64,000 bases of DNA from assembly GCA_902776305.1 (NCBI GenBank), contig CACYPS010000027.1, positions 1 to 64,000 of the forward strand, given 5' to 3'. Source of the stretch: an uncultured Lachnospiraceae bacterium (lineage in GTDB: Bacteria > Bacillota > Clostridia > Lachnospirales > Lachnospiraceae). The notes beneath the pieces are model-generated. The model was given only the letters and a program-made list of their open reading frames with translations. It did not search any database and was not told the origin of the DNA. The stretch's first letter is position 1. Each line of letters begins with the position of its first letter. The translations under genes were made by a program, and so were the position numbers. Below, in pieces: positions 35,341 to 44,106 of the stretch.

Positions 35341-37851
35341 ATGTCACACTTCGGACGCTTTTACCTTGATAAAGAAAAAGACATCATAGTGGATCTGAGT
35401 CGAACGGACGAGGTTTTATCCTATGTTCTTCGCACGCCGAACCACAGAACCGGAAACCTGATTACGAACTTTGCGAGTCTGTGCCGGCTGCCGATTTCAT
35501 ATGATGAAAGCGGACTCAAGATCATAACCGGCACGATTCCGTGCTATATCGACGGAGAAAATCGCATGGTCTACATTCTCCGTTTTGCAAATACCAAGGT
35601 CGCAAATATCTATCCGGACGGCACCATCGAACGAAAAGCCTATATTCCTGCGATCGCAAAGACTCTGATGAGTCAGACCAAGGAGTATAATCTGGATGCA
35701 AATGCATCACTGGTCAAGACCTATATCCGCTCGGAAGTGAAATTTCACTCTGATCTCCACACCCATCGCAGCGCGAATCTGACCCCCGATATCCTGATTG
35801 CTCTCGGTATCGCGCACCAGTTGCGGTATCCGTATTATTATGTAAAAAAGTTGGGTCTTCGTCTGACTGACAGGCAGCGGAAGGAAATAGATGAGCAGCG
35901 GGCAGCAGTTGCGGAGATGTATCGGGATTCCGAGCTTACGGGAAAGTATCTTGAGAGAAAGATTGATGACAATACAGAGATCAATTTTGCAGACCTGATA
36001 CTCGGCGGGCCGGAAAACAGCGCCTACAATATACCGCATATCCGCGCCTCCCTTGCCGTCATGAAGGACGGGCAGGCCGTATTTACCAATCTTGAAAAAG
36101 TTTATATCTACAGATATGTGTTTGCCAAAGGGACACCGGCGAAGCAGCAGATCAACATCGACCCGGTGGATATCGATCGGATTCCGGATGAAGATATTGT
36201 GCGTGCGCTTCATCAGATGCAGAAGGACCGGGAGAATCCGGTATATGCCTCCAACACTCTTTATCAGGATAAACTTTTGTGGGTCGCACGCAGCTATCAG
36301 CATGTCGGAGTGACATACGCGGAGATATCCGATACGGCCCTTGTCAAAAGGACGGATGCGGCAGCCACGCTGAGAGAGATTCATGACGTCATGCCTGCCG
36401 TTACGGAAGAGACGGGAGTCACCCTACGCTTCCTTGCGGCACTGCGCCGGATTCCGCTTACAATCATTAAAGATCAGATTATACGCGGCAACTATTTTCA
36501 GGAGAACCTCGAGGTGCTGAAAGCGGTCGCTGTCGATCCGTATGTGGCAGGCTGTGACTTTGTCGGAGAGGAGATCAATGATATCCGCGAGCTCATGCCG
36601 GTCATCCGGGCAGTTGTGGAGATTGCGAAATATATACCGTCCTTTGTCGTGCGTATACATGCCGGTGAAAATGACTCTCTTCCCGACAACGTCCTGAACA
36701 GCATTCTGTCGGTTGAAAAGGCACTCGGTCCGGGGCAAAAGTTCCCGCACATGCGCGTGGGGCACGGGCTTTACACGGCAAAGCTGAATACGCCGAAAGG
36801 CAGGCTTCTTCTTGAAAAGCTGAAAATGCACCGGGTAGTGCTGGAATTCCAGATCACCTCGAATGTTCGTCTCAACAATCTGAGTCAGATGGGGAAGCAC
36901 CCGCTGAAACAGTATCTCAGCGAAGATGTCTGTTGCGTTCAGGGAACGGACGGCGGAGCATTGTACGGTACAGACTCCATTGATGAACAGCTTTCTCTGG
37001 AACGTATGCTGAACCTGAGTTTCGAGGACATGCTTAAGATGCGAAAAGTGGAGGATCGCATCATAACAGGTTCGCTCCGGGAATTTCGGGAGAAGACAGA
37101 GGAATTTGAACGCATCCGTGGAGAGAAGGAACTGACAGACTTTATCAATGAGAGGATTGCCGATCAGGAAGGGGCCTTCTGTGATGTCACAGCCGGTGAT
37201 CGCCGCCATGACAGTGCCGGAGAGCTGATGGCGCAGATCAGACCGCTTCCGATGGACCGTATTCCCATCGTGATTGCCGGAGGCAGCTTTAATAACGCTG
37301 CCCATGTGACGAGATGCAGGGCGTCGGAGTGTGCATTGCTCGATGATCTTCTGAGGAAGGCAAATCCCGGAAAAGTGTTCTTTGTAATCGGTCCGTCCAT
37401 CACAGGCTATGAAAAGTATATTCTGCAAAAGAGTAAAGGAAAGTTCGACGTATACGCCTTTGTACCGACGACCATCACGGACGATGAGCTAAAAAAGCTG
37501 CGCGATTGCGGAGCCTACATCCGCGTATCCGTAGAGTCTTCCCCTCTCGGCGTCTACAAGAGTTTTGCCTATGAGATTTTTAAACGCAGACAGTCTGTTA
37601 TCCTGGCGCTTGACGGAAACAGTGCAGCCGCCAATCTGATTCAGGACGCCAAGAACAGCAGGTATAAGAGCAGGACTTTTATCAATGTGAAGGCTCCGGC
37701 GCTCAGGACCAAGGCCGAATCTCTGCAGGGATATATAACTTTCTGGACGGACGGTGACAGCGCTTCCGAGATTGTCCGGTATGCAAACAATTACTACAGG
37801 GCGTTGAAAGATCCGAATGCGCAGATACTCAAAAACTATGCTGTGAAATAA
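35341..37851 (+). CDS. Adenosine/AMP-deaminase-like metalloenzyme with C-terminal Rossmann (SLOG-like) domain
   Basis: An 836-residue cytoplasmic protein. Residues about 130-590 hold the metal-dependent deaminase fold: HxH (His140, His142 in SDLHTHRSAN), HAGE (440-443), GHG (474-476), ITSN (505-508) and the metal aspartate in GTDGGALYG (536-542, where classical deaminases read SxDDPxxF). Residues 1-130 are an unassigned beta-rich region. Residues about 640-836 look like a Rossmann or SLOG-type nucleotide-binding domain (VIAGGSF at its start; FFVIGPSITGYEKYI). The length and two-part form differ from housekeeping adenosine deaminases (about 340 residues). It is a lone gene behind its own promoter and hairpin leader. 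Deaminase fold firm; substrate and C-terminal assignment inferred. Confidence 0.8.
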   Translation: MSHFGRFYLDKEKDIIVDLSRTDEVLSYVLRTPNHRTGNLITNFASLCRLPISYDESGLKIITGTIPCYIDGENRMVYILRFANTKVANIYPDGTIERKAYIPAIAKTLMSQTKEYNLDANASLVKTYIRSEVKFHSDLHTHRSANLTPDILIALGIAHQLRYPYYYVKKLGLRLTDRQRKEIDEQRAAVAEMYRDSELTGKYLERKIDDNTEINFADLILGGPENSAYNIPHIRASLAVMKDGQAVFTNLEKVYIYRYVFAKGTPAKQQINIDPVDIDRIPDEDIVRALHQMQKDRENPVYASNTLYQDKLLWVARSYQHVGVTYAEISDTALVKRTDAAATLREIHDVMPAVTEETGVTLRFLAALRRIPLTIIKDQIIRGNYFQENLEVLKAVAVDPYVAGCDFVGEEINDIRELMPVIRAVVEIAKYIPSFVVRIHAGENDSLPDNVLNSILSVEKALGPGQKFPHMRVGHGLYTAKLNTPKGRLLLEKLKMHRVVLEFQITSNVRLNNLSQMGKHPLKQYLSEDVCCVQGTDGGALYGTDSIDEQLSLERMLNLSFEDMLKMRKVEDRIITGSLREFREKTEEFERIRGEKELTDFINERIADQEGAFCDVTAGDRRHDSAGELMAQIRPLPMDRIPIVIAGGSFNNAAHVTRCRASECALLDDLLRKANPGKVFFVIGPSITGYEKYILQKSKGKFDVYAFVPTTITDDELKKLRDCGAYIRVSVESSPLGVYKSFAYEIFKRRQSVILALDGNSAAANLIQDAKNSRYKSRTFINVKAPALRTKAESLQGYITFWTDGDSASEIVRYANNYYRALKDPNAQILKNYAVK

Positions 37852-37933
37852 AACGCGGCAATCGGCGTTAATGAAACTTGCTCGCCCGAGTTATACATAT
37901 TTGACAAAACTAAAAATTCTATAAACTTGCGCA

Positions 37934-37982
37934 TTGCACATTATGCACAGCAGTGTTAGTATTGATTCTGAAAGCGCTTACA
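37934..37982 (+). promoter_or_regulatory. TRAP operon promoter and CcpA cre site
   Basis: TTGCAC (37934-37939), 17 bases and TAGTAT (37957-37962) form a plausible promoter. TGAAAGCGCTTACA (37969-37982) is a full match to the cre consensus TGWAANCGNTNNCA and lies at the start of transcription, a repressing position for CcpA. It implies carbon-catabolite repression of the TRAP importer. Confidence 0.7.
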
Positions 37983-38023
37983 AATATTTGCGCATATAGG
38001 AAATTAGCTGAAAGGAGAAGGTT

Positions 38024-39052
38024 ATGTTCAAAAAGATTCATTGGAGAAAGATGCCGGCGGTTTTGCTTGTCCTGGCCTGCATTTTTGCACTGACAGGATG
38101 CGGCGGGGACGGAAGCGGAAAGAGAATCGTCAGAATCGCGCACAGCCAGTCGGAGACTCATCCGCAGCACCTCGGAATGCTGAAATTCGAGGAGTATGTA
38201 GAGGGCAAGCTCGGAGACAAATATGATATTCAGATTTTCCCGAACGAGCTCCTCGGAAGCACCGTAAAAGCCATCGAGCTGACCCAGACGGGAGCGATCG
38301 ATTTCGCGGTAGCGGCGACCGCTAACCTGGAGACATTTGCAGACGTTTACGAAATCTTCAGTTTGCCATACCTGTTCGTCTCCGAGGATGCTTATCACGC
38401 TACCATGGAAGACACTGACTATATGGAGAAAGTCTATGAGTCCACGGATGTAGCCGGCTTCCGCTGCGTCACCTGGTACAACGCGGGTACCCGCAGCTTT
38501 TATGCCACTAAGCCCATCAACACTCCTGCGGACATGAAAGGTATGAAGATCCGAGTTCAGCAGTCTCCGGCTTCCATCGCTCTGGTCAAGGCAATGGGAG
38601 CAGCGGCTTCTCCGATGAGCTTCGGTGAAGTTTATACGGCTATCCAGCAGGGCGTTATCGACGGCGCCGAGAATAACGAGCTGGCTCTGACAAATAATAA
38701 GCACGGCGAAGTCGCCAAGTATTACAGCTATGACAAGCATCAGATGATTCCCGACATGCTAATCGGAAATGTCAGCTTCCTGAACAATCTTTCGGCAGAA
38801 GAGAGGGCTATCTTCGAGGAGGCGGCACGTCTCTCCACAGAAGTGGAGCTGGAAGAGTGGGATAAGCAGCTTGAGGAAGCCAAGAACATTGCAATGAATG
38901 ACATGGGCGTTGAATTCATTGATGTCGATATCGAGCCGTTCCGCGAGGCAGCACTGCCTCTTCATGACGATATGCTCGAAAGGAACCCCGCGATTCATGA
39001 TCTTTACGACCACATTCAGGAGATCAACAAGCAATATGGGGAGGGTAAATAA
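38024..39052 (+). CDS. dctP: TRAP transporter substrate-binding lipoprotein (DctP)
   Basis: A 342-residue protein with a lipobox (ALTGC, Cys26), the DctP fold (IAHSQSETHPQHLGMLKFEE), the conserved Arg-containing segment (TRSFYATKPINTPADMKGMK, then IRVQ) and GEVYTAIQQGVIDGAEN. It captures an organic acid, probably a sugar acid or dicarboxylate, outside the membrane. AAAGGAG precedes the ATG. It is first in the dctPQM operon, four bases before dctQ, under a cre site. Confidence 0.93.
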   Translation: MFKKIHWRKMPAVLLVLACIFALTGCGGDGSGKRIVRIAHSQSETHPQHLGMLKFEEYVEGKLGDKYDIQIFPNELLGSTVKAIELTQTGAIDFAVAATANLETFADVYEIFSLPYLFVSEDAYHATMEDTDYMEKVYESTDVAGFRCVTWYNAGTRSFYATKPINTPADMKGMKIRVQQSPASIALVKAMGAAASPMSFGEVYTAIQQGVIDGAENNELALTNNKHGEVAKYYSYDKHQMIPDMLIGNVSFLNNLSAEERAIFEEAARLSTEVELEEWDKQLEEAKNIAMNDMGVEFIDVDIEPFREAALPLHDDMLERNPAIHDLYDHIQEINKQYGEGK

Positions 39053-39055
39053 AAA

Positions 39056-39562
39056 ATGAAGACACTCAAGAAAATTCGCCACATAGTGGATTTGATTCTG
39101 ACAAATGTCTGCTGCATCATTTTTGCGGCTATGGTCGTGATCGGAACTTATCAGATCGTGACCCGTTACTTCTTTAACCGTCCGAGTACCGTATCGGAAG
39201 AACTTCTGACATACTCGTTCACGTGGATGGCGCTCCTGATTTCCGCCTACGTTTTCGGCAAGCGCGATCATATGCGCATGTCCTTCCTGATAGACAAAGT
39301 CGAAGGGAAGCCCCGCATGATCCTTGAGGTCGTTATTGAGATACTGTGCGTGGCATTTGCCTTTATCGTTCTGCTGATGGGCGGTGTTGCGATTCGTTCC
39401 CTCACCATGACTCAGAAGACCGCTTCTCTGGGCGTTCACATGGGAACGATCTACACGGTCGTGCCGGTCACCGGAGCCCTGATCATCTTCTATGGAATCC
39501 TGAACATCATTGACCTGGTAACCGGTCAGACAGAAGGCTCTCAGAGAGAAGCCAAAGAATAA
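39056..39562 (+). CDS. dctQ: TRAP transporter small membrane subunit (DctQ)
   Basis: A 168-residue protein with four membrane helices and the DctQ signature (RYFFNRPSTVSEELLTYSFT, then WMALLISAYVFGKRDHMRM). It pairs with DctM to form the importer membrane unit. It starts three bases after dctP. Confidence 0.93.
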   Translation: MKTLKKIRHIVDLILTNVCCIIFAAMVVIGTYQIVTRYFFNRPSTVSEELLTYSFTWMALLISAYVFGKRDHMRMSFLIDKVEGKPRMILEVVIEILCVAFAFIVLLMGGVAIRSLTMTQKTASLGVHMGTIYTVVPVTGALIIFYGILNIIDLVTGQTEGSQREAKE

Positions 39563-39577
39563 TACGGGGGTAAAAAT

Positions 39578-40885
39578 ATGAGTATTGCAGTATCATCCGG
39601 TCTGATTATCCTGATCTCGCTCGCCATCATGCTCATAGCAGGCGTGCCGATCGCCGTCGCACTCGGCATATCGTCTATTGCGGCGATCCTGCCGATTCTG
39701 AATACGACCTCGGCTGTCCTTACGGGCGCACAGCGTATCTTCGGCGGTATTTCCGTTTTCTCACTGCTGGCGATTCCGTTCTTCATTCTCGCCGGTAACC
39801 TTATGAACAAGGGCGGTATAGCGATCCGCCTGATAAATCTGGCCAAGCTACTGACCGGCGGCGTTCCGGGATCCCTTGCCCAGACAAACACTGTTGCAAA
39901 TATGCTTTTCGGCTCCATCTCCGGTTCCGGCACAGCTGCCGCTTCCGCCATGGGCTCCATCATCGGCCCGATCGAGAAGGAGGAAGGTTATGATCCGAGT
40001 TTCTCAGCAGCGGCAAATATCGCAACGGCTCCCACAGGTCTTCTGATTCCGCCAAGCAATGTCATGATCACGTTCTCGCTCGTTTCCGGCGGAACGTCCG
40101 TAGCTGCCCTCTTTATGGCCGGATACATCCCGGGCTTTCTCTGGGGTCTCGCCTGCATGATCGTCATTTTCTTTATGGCGAAGAAGAGAGGCTATGTTAT
40201 AAAGCAGAAGTTTTCCGGTAAGGAAGCTCTTCAGGTCGTCCTTCAGGCGCTCCCCTGCCTCCTGCTGATCGTCATCGTTATCGGTGGTATCATTACCGGC
40301 GTATTCACAGCAACCGAGGGTTCCGTCGTCGCGGTCGTCTACAGCATGATCCTGTCCCTGTTCTTTTACCGCTCCATCAAGCCAAGCGAACTTCCGAAGA
40401 TCTTCCTTGAGAGTGCGGAGATGACAGGTATCATCATTTTCCTGATCGGCTGTTCCAGCATCATGTCCTGGGTCATGGCGTTTACAAATATCCCGGCGGC
40501 CGTCTCAGCGGCTCTGCTCTCGCTGACAAGTAACAAATACGTCATCCTTCTGATCATCAACCTCCTGCTGCTGATCGTTGGAACATTCATGGACATGACT
40601 CCGGCCTGCCTGATTTTTACGCCGATCTTCCTTCCGATCTGCAACTCGCTGGGCGTTAATACCGTTCACTTCGGTATCTTCATGATCTTTAATCTCTGCA
40701 TCGGAACAATCACACCGCCTGTCGGCACGACTCTTTTCGTCGGCGTCCGTGTGGGAGGGGTCAAGATTGAATCGGTCATCGGCTATCTGATACCGTTCTT
40801 CGTCGCGATATTCCTGGTGCTCCTGCTCGTCACCTACATACCGTTCTTCTCGTTGTGGCTGCCGAGCTTGCTTGGATATGTGTGA
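39578..40885 (+). CDS. dctM: TRAP transporter large membrane subunit (DctM)
   Basis: A 435-residue protein with about 12 helices and DctM motifs (AIPFFILAGNLMNKGGIAIR; NMLFGSISGSGTAAASAMGS; LIPPSNVMI; TPPVGTTLFVG). It forms the Na+-driven transport channel with DctQ. GGGGG precedes the ATG. A hairpin (CCGTGC-GTA-GGCACGG, about 40949-40964) follows the gene. Confidence 0.94.
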   Translation: MSIAVSSGLIILISLAIMLIAGVPIAVALGISSIAAILPILNTTSAVLTGAQRIFGGISVFSLLAIPFFILAGNLMNKGGIAIRLINLAKLLTGGVPGSLAQTNTVANMLFGSISGSGTAAASAMGSIIGPIEKEEGYDPSFSAAANIATAPTGLLIPPSNVMITFSLVSGGTSVAALFMAGYIPGFLWGLACMIVIFFMAKKRGYVIKQKFSGKEALQVVLQALPCLLLIVIVIGGIITGVFTATEGSVVAVVYSMILSLFFYRSIKPSELPKIFLESAEMTGIIIFLIGCSSIMSWVMAFTNIPAAVSAALLSLTSNKYVILLIINLLLLIVGTFMDMTPACLIFTPIFLPICNSLGVNTVHFGIFMIFNLCIGTITPPVGTTLFVGVRVGGVKIESVIGYLIPFFVAIFLVLLLVTYIPFFSLWLPSLLGYV

Positions 40886-40999
40886 TAAGTCAGGCATAGG
40901 AAAGACCTGCCTTGAATAATGATCGACGTATTTTCGAGACTTCAGCCGTGCGTAGGCACGGAAAAATCCGGAATCAATTTTTGATGAGTGAATCGTAAC

Positions 41000-41845
41000 A
41001 TGAAATTAAGTCATACAAAGAATATGAAATCACTTGGGACCGCCGCAGTTCTTGCGGCGTCCCTTTGCTTTTCGACCGGCGGTCTTCTCATGAAGATCGT
41101 CCCCTGGAATCCCCTCGCCATAAACGGCGTGCGGAATGTGATTGCTGCTGTTGTGATCGGTCTCTACATCTTAGCGTTGCACCATAAGCTCAAGTTCAAT
41201 TTCACGGTGCTCGTCGGCGCCATCAGCATGGCGGGTGTCACGACCTTATTCTCAATTGCGAACAAGCTGACAACGGCAGGCAATACAATTATCCTGCAGT
41301 ACACCGCACCGATCTGGATTGTGATCCTGATGTTCCTGATATTCGGAGAGAAGCCGGACAGAACAGCTCTGATTTCGATATTGATTGTTCTCGTCGGTAT
41401 CCTGTGCTTCTTTTTCGAAGCTCTCTCCACGGGCAAATGGCTCGGAGACCTTTGCGCCCTCATGTCAGGCATTTTCTACGCGGGAGTCTTTATGCTGAAC
41501 AGCTTTGAGAAGGGGGATGCACTGTCATCGGTCTTTTTCGGTCAGATAGCATGTGGCGTGTTCCTGTCTCCGCTCGTTGTTCATGAGACGGATTTTTCGG
41601 CATCGGTCCTCATCTCCGTGTTCCTGCTCGGAGCGGTGCAGGTGGGGCTTGCCTATATCTTCTTTACGTTCGGCACAAAATATACGGACCCGGTGACAGC
41701 TTCCATCATCAATGCGCTGGAGCCGATATTGAATCCGATACTTGTCGCTGTTTTTTACGGGGAGATGCTGGGAAGGATCTCGATCGTCGGGGCGGTGATC
41801 GTGCTGTGTGGGATTCTGTACTATAATCTGAGGAAAATAAGATAG
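41000..41845 (+). CDS. EamA/DMT-family transporter
   Basis: About 281 residues from ATG 41000 (GTG at 40988 and ATG at 41024 are alternatives; none has a strong ribosome site). Ten helices in two EamA repeats: SLCFSTGGLLMKIVPWNP and VNP-free second repeat GTKYTDPVTASIINALEPIL. DMT carriers export metabolites or amino acids. It may be read from the TRAP operon or alone. Confidence 0.88.
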   Translation: MKLSHTKNMKSLGTAAVLAASLCFSTGGLLMKIVPWNPLAINGVRNVIAAVVIGLYILALHHKLKFNFTVLVGAISMAGVTTLFSIANKLTTAGNTIILQYTAPIWIVILMFLIFGEKPDRTALISILIVLVGILCFFFEALSTGKWLGDLCALMSGIFYAGVFMLNSFEKGDALSSVFFGQIACGVFLSPLVVHETDFSASVLISVFLLGAVQVGLAYIFFTFGTKYTDPVTASIINALEPILNPILVAVFYGEMLGRISIVGAVIVLCGILYYNLRKIR

Positions 41846-41850
41846 TATAA

Positions 41851-41880
41851 AGAGAGGCGGCGTTTTTACGCTGCCTCTCT
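41851..41880. terminator. Terminator after the EamA gene
   Basis: AGAGAGGCgGCG-TTTTTA-CGCtGCCTCTCT; the 3' arm is also the last codons of the LPXTG fragment on the other strand. Confidence 0.65.
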
Positions 41881-42081
41881 CCATTTCCGCTTCATTATAA
41901 TACCCGCACCTGCAAATAGTGTCAGGATACAGCCGATAAGATAGATATGTTTGGTGCCGGGACCGCCTGTTGAAGGAAGCGGATTACCCGGAGCATTTTT
42001 AACCACGATAGTTGATTTATTGTCTATGAGATTGACATCGGAATACGTTTGCGGATTGTCAGCGATATCGGTAAGCGTCAC
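41866..42081 (-). pseudogene. C-terminal stub of a sortase-anchored (LPXTG) surface protein
   Basis: The frame encodes a short Ser/Thr/Asp stretch (DGAVTLTDIADNPQTYSDVN, the end of a Cna-B-like repeat) and then a full cell-wall sorting signal: LPSTG, a hydrophobic helix (IYLIGCILTLFAGAGII) and a basic tail (MKRKWREAA). No signal peptide or upstream domain is present; in-frame sequence continues only about 16 codons before a stop, after which a second frame (KFYLKAPMEH) also looks like pilin-type text. It is thus a beheaded pilin or adhesin. The 42082-42339 region beyond is AT-rich and shows no gene. Confidence 0.75.
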
Positions 42082-42339
42082 TGCTCCGTCAGATGTGCAT
42101 GTGCTCCATAGGCGCCTTGAGATAAAACTTCAGAAAATCGGAATTACTATACTAATTAAATCAATATAGTGTGTACAATTAATACTAAAGAGAAAATGCT
42201 TCATTAATTTATTTTTGTTGTAAACAAATATAATATGAAAATTCTATGCGCGCAAAACAAAGATAGATGAATATACTTAAAAAATAGTTTGTTGCAAGGA
42301 AAATGAAAGAAGAAATACTCGGTTTCTGACGGTCGGTAG

Positions 42340-43716
42340 TCATCTCTGTCCCAGCCCCGTACCCCAGCCTTTGATCAACCCTCGCCGGAGCAGTATAAAG
42401 TATGTAAGCTCCGTTATGCAGCATGTTACCCAACCCACCGGATAGCCTAGTCCGACGACATACGGATTATAAGCAATGCGGCTTCCGATGAAGAGGTAAA
42501 TCTGTCGGATCACAACAAAGCAGGCAATCATACAGATCATAGGAGCCTGTGACTCGCCCCTCCCGCGAAGCGCACCGGCCAGAACGTGGTTCACTGCGTT
42601 AAAGAGCAGGAAATATGTATTCATCCGAAGGAAAAGGACGCCGTAATAGATGACCTCCTCATCTCTGGTGAACAGTGCGGTAGCATCGGGAGCGAGCACC
42701 ACGAGAATCGTTGCGATGAGCGCTGTAACGCCGACGGAAATCTGGAGAGCACGAACCGTACCCTCGTCTGCGCGATCCGATTTTTCGGCGCCAACGTTCT
42801 GGCTGACAAATGTCGTCGCTGCCTGACTCAACGAATTGATCGGCAGGAATATAAAGGAGTCGAGCTTGTTATAAGCGCCCCATCCGGCCATACAGCCGGA
42901 GCCGAACCCGTTGATGTAAGACTGGACAAATACATTGGACACCGACGTGATCATAGATTGGATCCCGGCCGGAAGACCGATCTGAAGGATGAATTTTAGA
43001 ATCGGAAGATCGATCCGCAGATCCTGCCAGACAAGCTTGTAGATGTCGTCTGTTCTGGTCAGAAGGACCAGGACCATAAAGGCGGAGAGGAATTGTGAGA
43101 GGATTGTTGCAAATGCCGCTCCCGCGATTCCCGCTTTGAATACAATGACAAATACCAGGTCGAGCACGGTATTTAAAATGCTCGTGAAAATCAGAAAGTA
43201 CAGCGGTCTTTTTGTGTCGCCGACAGCTCGCAAAATGCCGCTGCCCATATTATAGATAAGAAGCCCGAGTGCCCCCGAAAAGTAGATCTCAAGATAGATC
43301 TTAGCCTGCGGGAATACGTCGTCCGGAGTCTGCATCAGGCGAAGCATGATAGGCACGAGAAAAAAGCCCGCAAATGTAAAGAAGATACCGAACAGGATCG
43401 TCACCGCGATCGCGGTCTCGACGGCCTTGTGAAGATCTTCCAGTCTTTTCGCGCCGAAATATTGGCTGATCACAACACCTCCGCCGACCGCGAAGCCGTT
43501 GAAAAAGAAAATCATGATATTGACGATCATCGTGGTGGAGCTGATTGCGGCGAGAGCCTGCTTGCCGACGAAGTTTCCGACGACGATGGAGTCGACCGTG
43601 TTATACAGCATCTGGAATACATTGCCGAGGAGAAGCGGTATGGAAAAAGCAATCAGGTGACCGGTGATGGAGCCGGTCGTCATGTCGCGGACGGTTGATT
43701 TATTCTGTGAGGTCAT
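42340..43716 (-). CDS. MATE-family multidrug/metabolite efflux transporter
   Basis: I take ATG 43716 (MTSQNKSTVRDMTTG), giving 458 residues; a frame extending to 43776 adds 20 residues not found in the family. Twelve helices and MATE sequence (FSIPLLLGNVFQMLYNTVDS, IVVGNFVGKQALAAIS; GWGAYNKLDSFIFLPINSLS) are seen. It exports cationic compounds by ion antiport. It is divergent from nhaC, with a 390-bp gap that includes the nhaC promoter region. Confidence 0.92.
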   Translation of the reverse strand: MTSQNKSTVRDMTTGSITGHLIAFSIPLLLGNVFQMLYNTVDSIVVGNFVGKQALAAISSTTMIVNIMIFFFNGFAVGGGVVISQYFGAKRLEDLHKAVETAIAVTILFGIFFTFAGFFLVPIMLRLMQTPDDVFPQAKIYLEIYFSGALGLLIYNMGSGILRAVGDTKRPLYFLIFTSILNTVLDLVFVIVFKAGIAGAAFATILSQFLSAFMVLVLLTRTDDIYKLVWQDLRIDLPILKFILQIGLPAGIQSMITSVSNVFVQSYINGFGSGCMAGWGAYNKLDSFIFLPINSLSQAATTFVSQNVGAEKSDRADEGTVRALQISVGVTALIATILVVLAPDATALFTRDEEVIYYGVLFLRMNTYFLLFNAVNHVLAGALRGRGESQAPMICMIACFVVIRQIYLFIGSRIAYNPYVVGLGYPVGWVTCCITELTYFILLRRGLIKGWGTGLGQR

Positions 43717-44020
43717 TCCCGGGTCGGTCCTTTCCTGTCCTTTTCGTGAGACAGACATTTGCGTAGAGCGGAGCAATTCTATGATATATTTGCAGTTTGC
43801 GTGAGAAACAGTTTTTTCTGAGCATGATAACAGTATAGCATAATCGTTGGGGCTGTAGAGAGATATAATGACATCAAAGACTTCAACTACACTAACGCAG
43901 AACAGAAGTCAGAAAACAGACTTTGACAAATTTTGATCGGTCTTTGGTTTCATGAAGCAAATCGATTGATTCAATATGTTTAAAAAGTTTCATTTCAGGT
44001 AAATTGGTCCGTTTTACATT

Positions 44021-44059
44021 GCATAAACAGAGTTTTACTATATAATCAGTTTTATGCAA
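44021..44059 (+). promoter_or_regulatory. nhaC promoter with TTGCATAAA inverted repeat
   Basis: TATAAT lies at 44041-44046. TTGCATAAA (44021-44029) and TTTATGCAA (44051-44059) form a perfect 9-bp inverted repeat centred on it, as an operator would be. The -35 is poor. The rest of 43717-44106 shows no gene. Confidence 0.5.
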
Positions 44060-44106
44060 CCTAAATGGCGAAATTAGGAATTCTGAAAAGAAATCGGGAG
44101 GGGATT

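Noticed and set aside
35341-37851. Classification of the deaminase as a RADAR (RdrAB) system
   Set aside because: No RdrA-type ATPase or accessory membrane gene adjoins it, and only fold-level motifs are shared.
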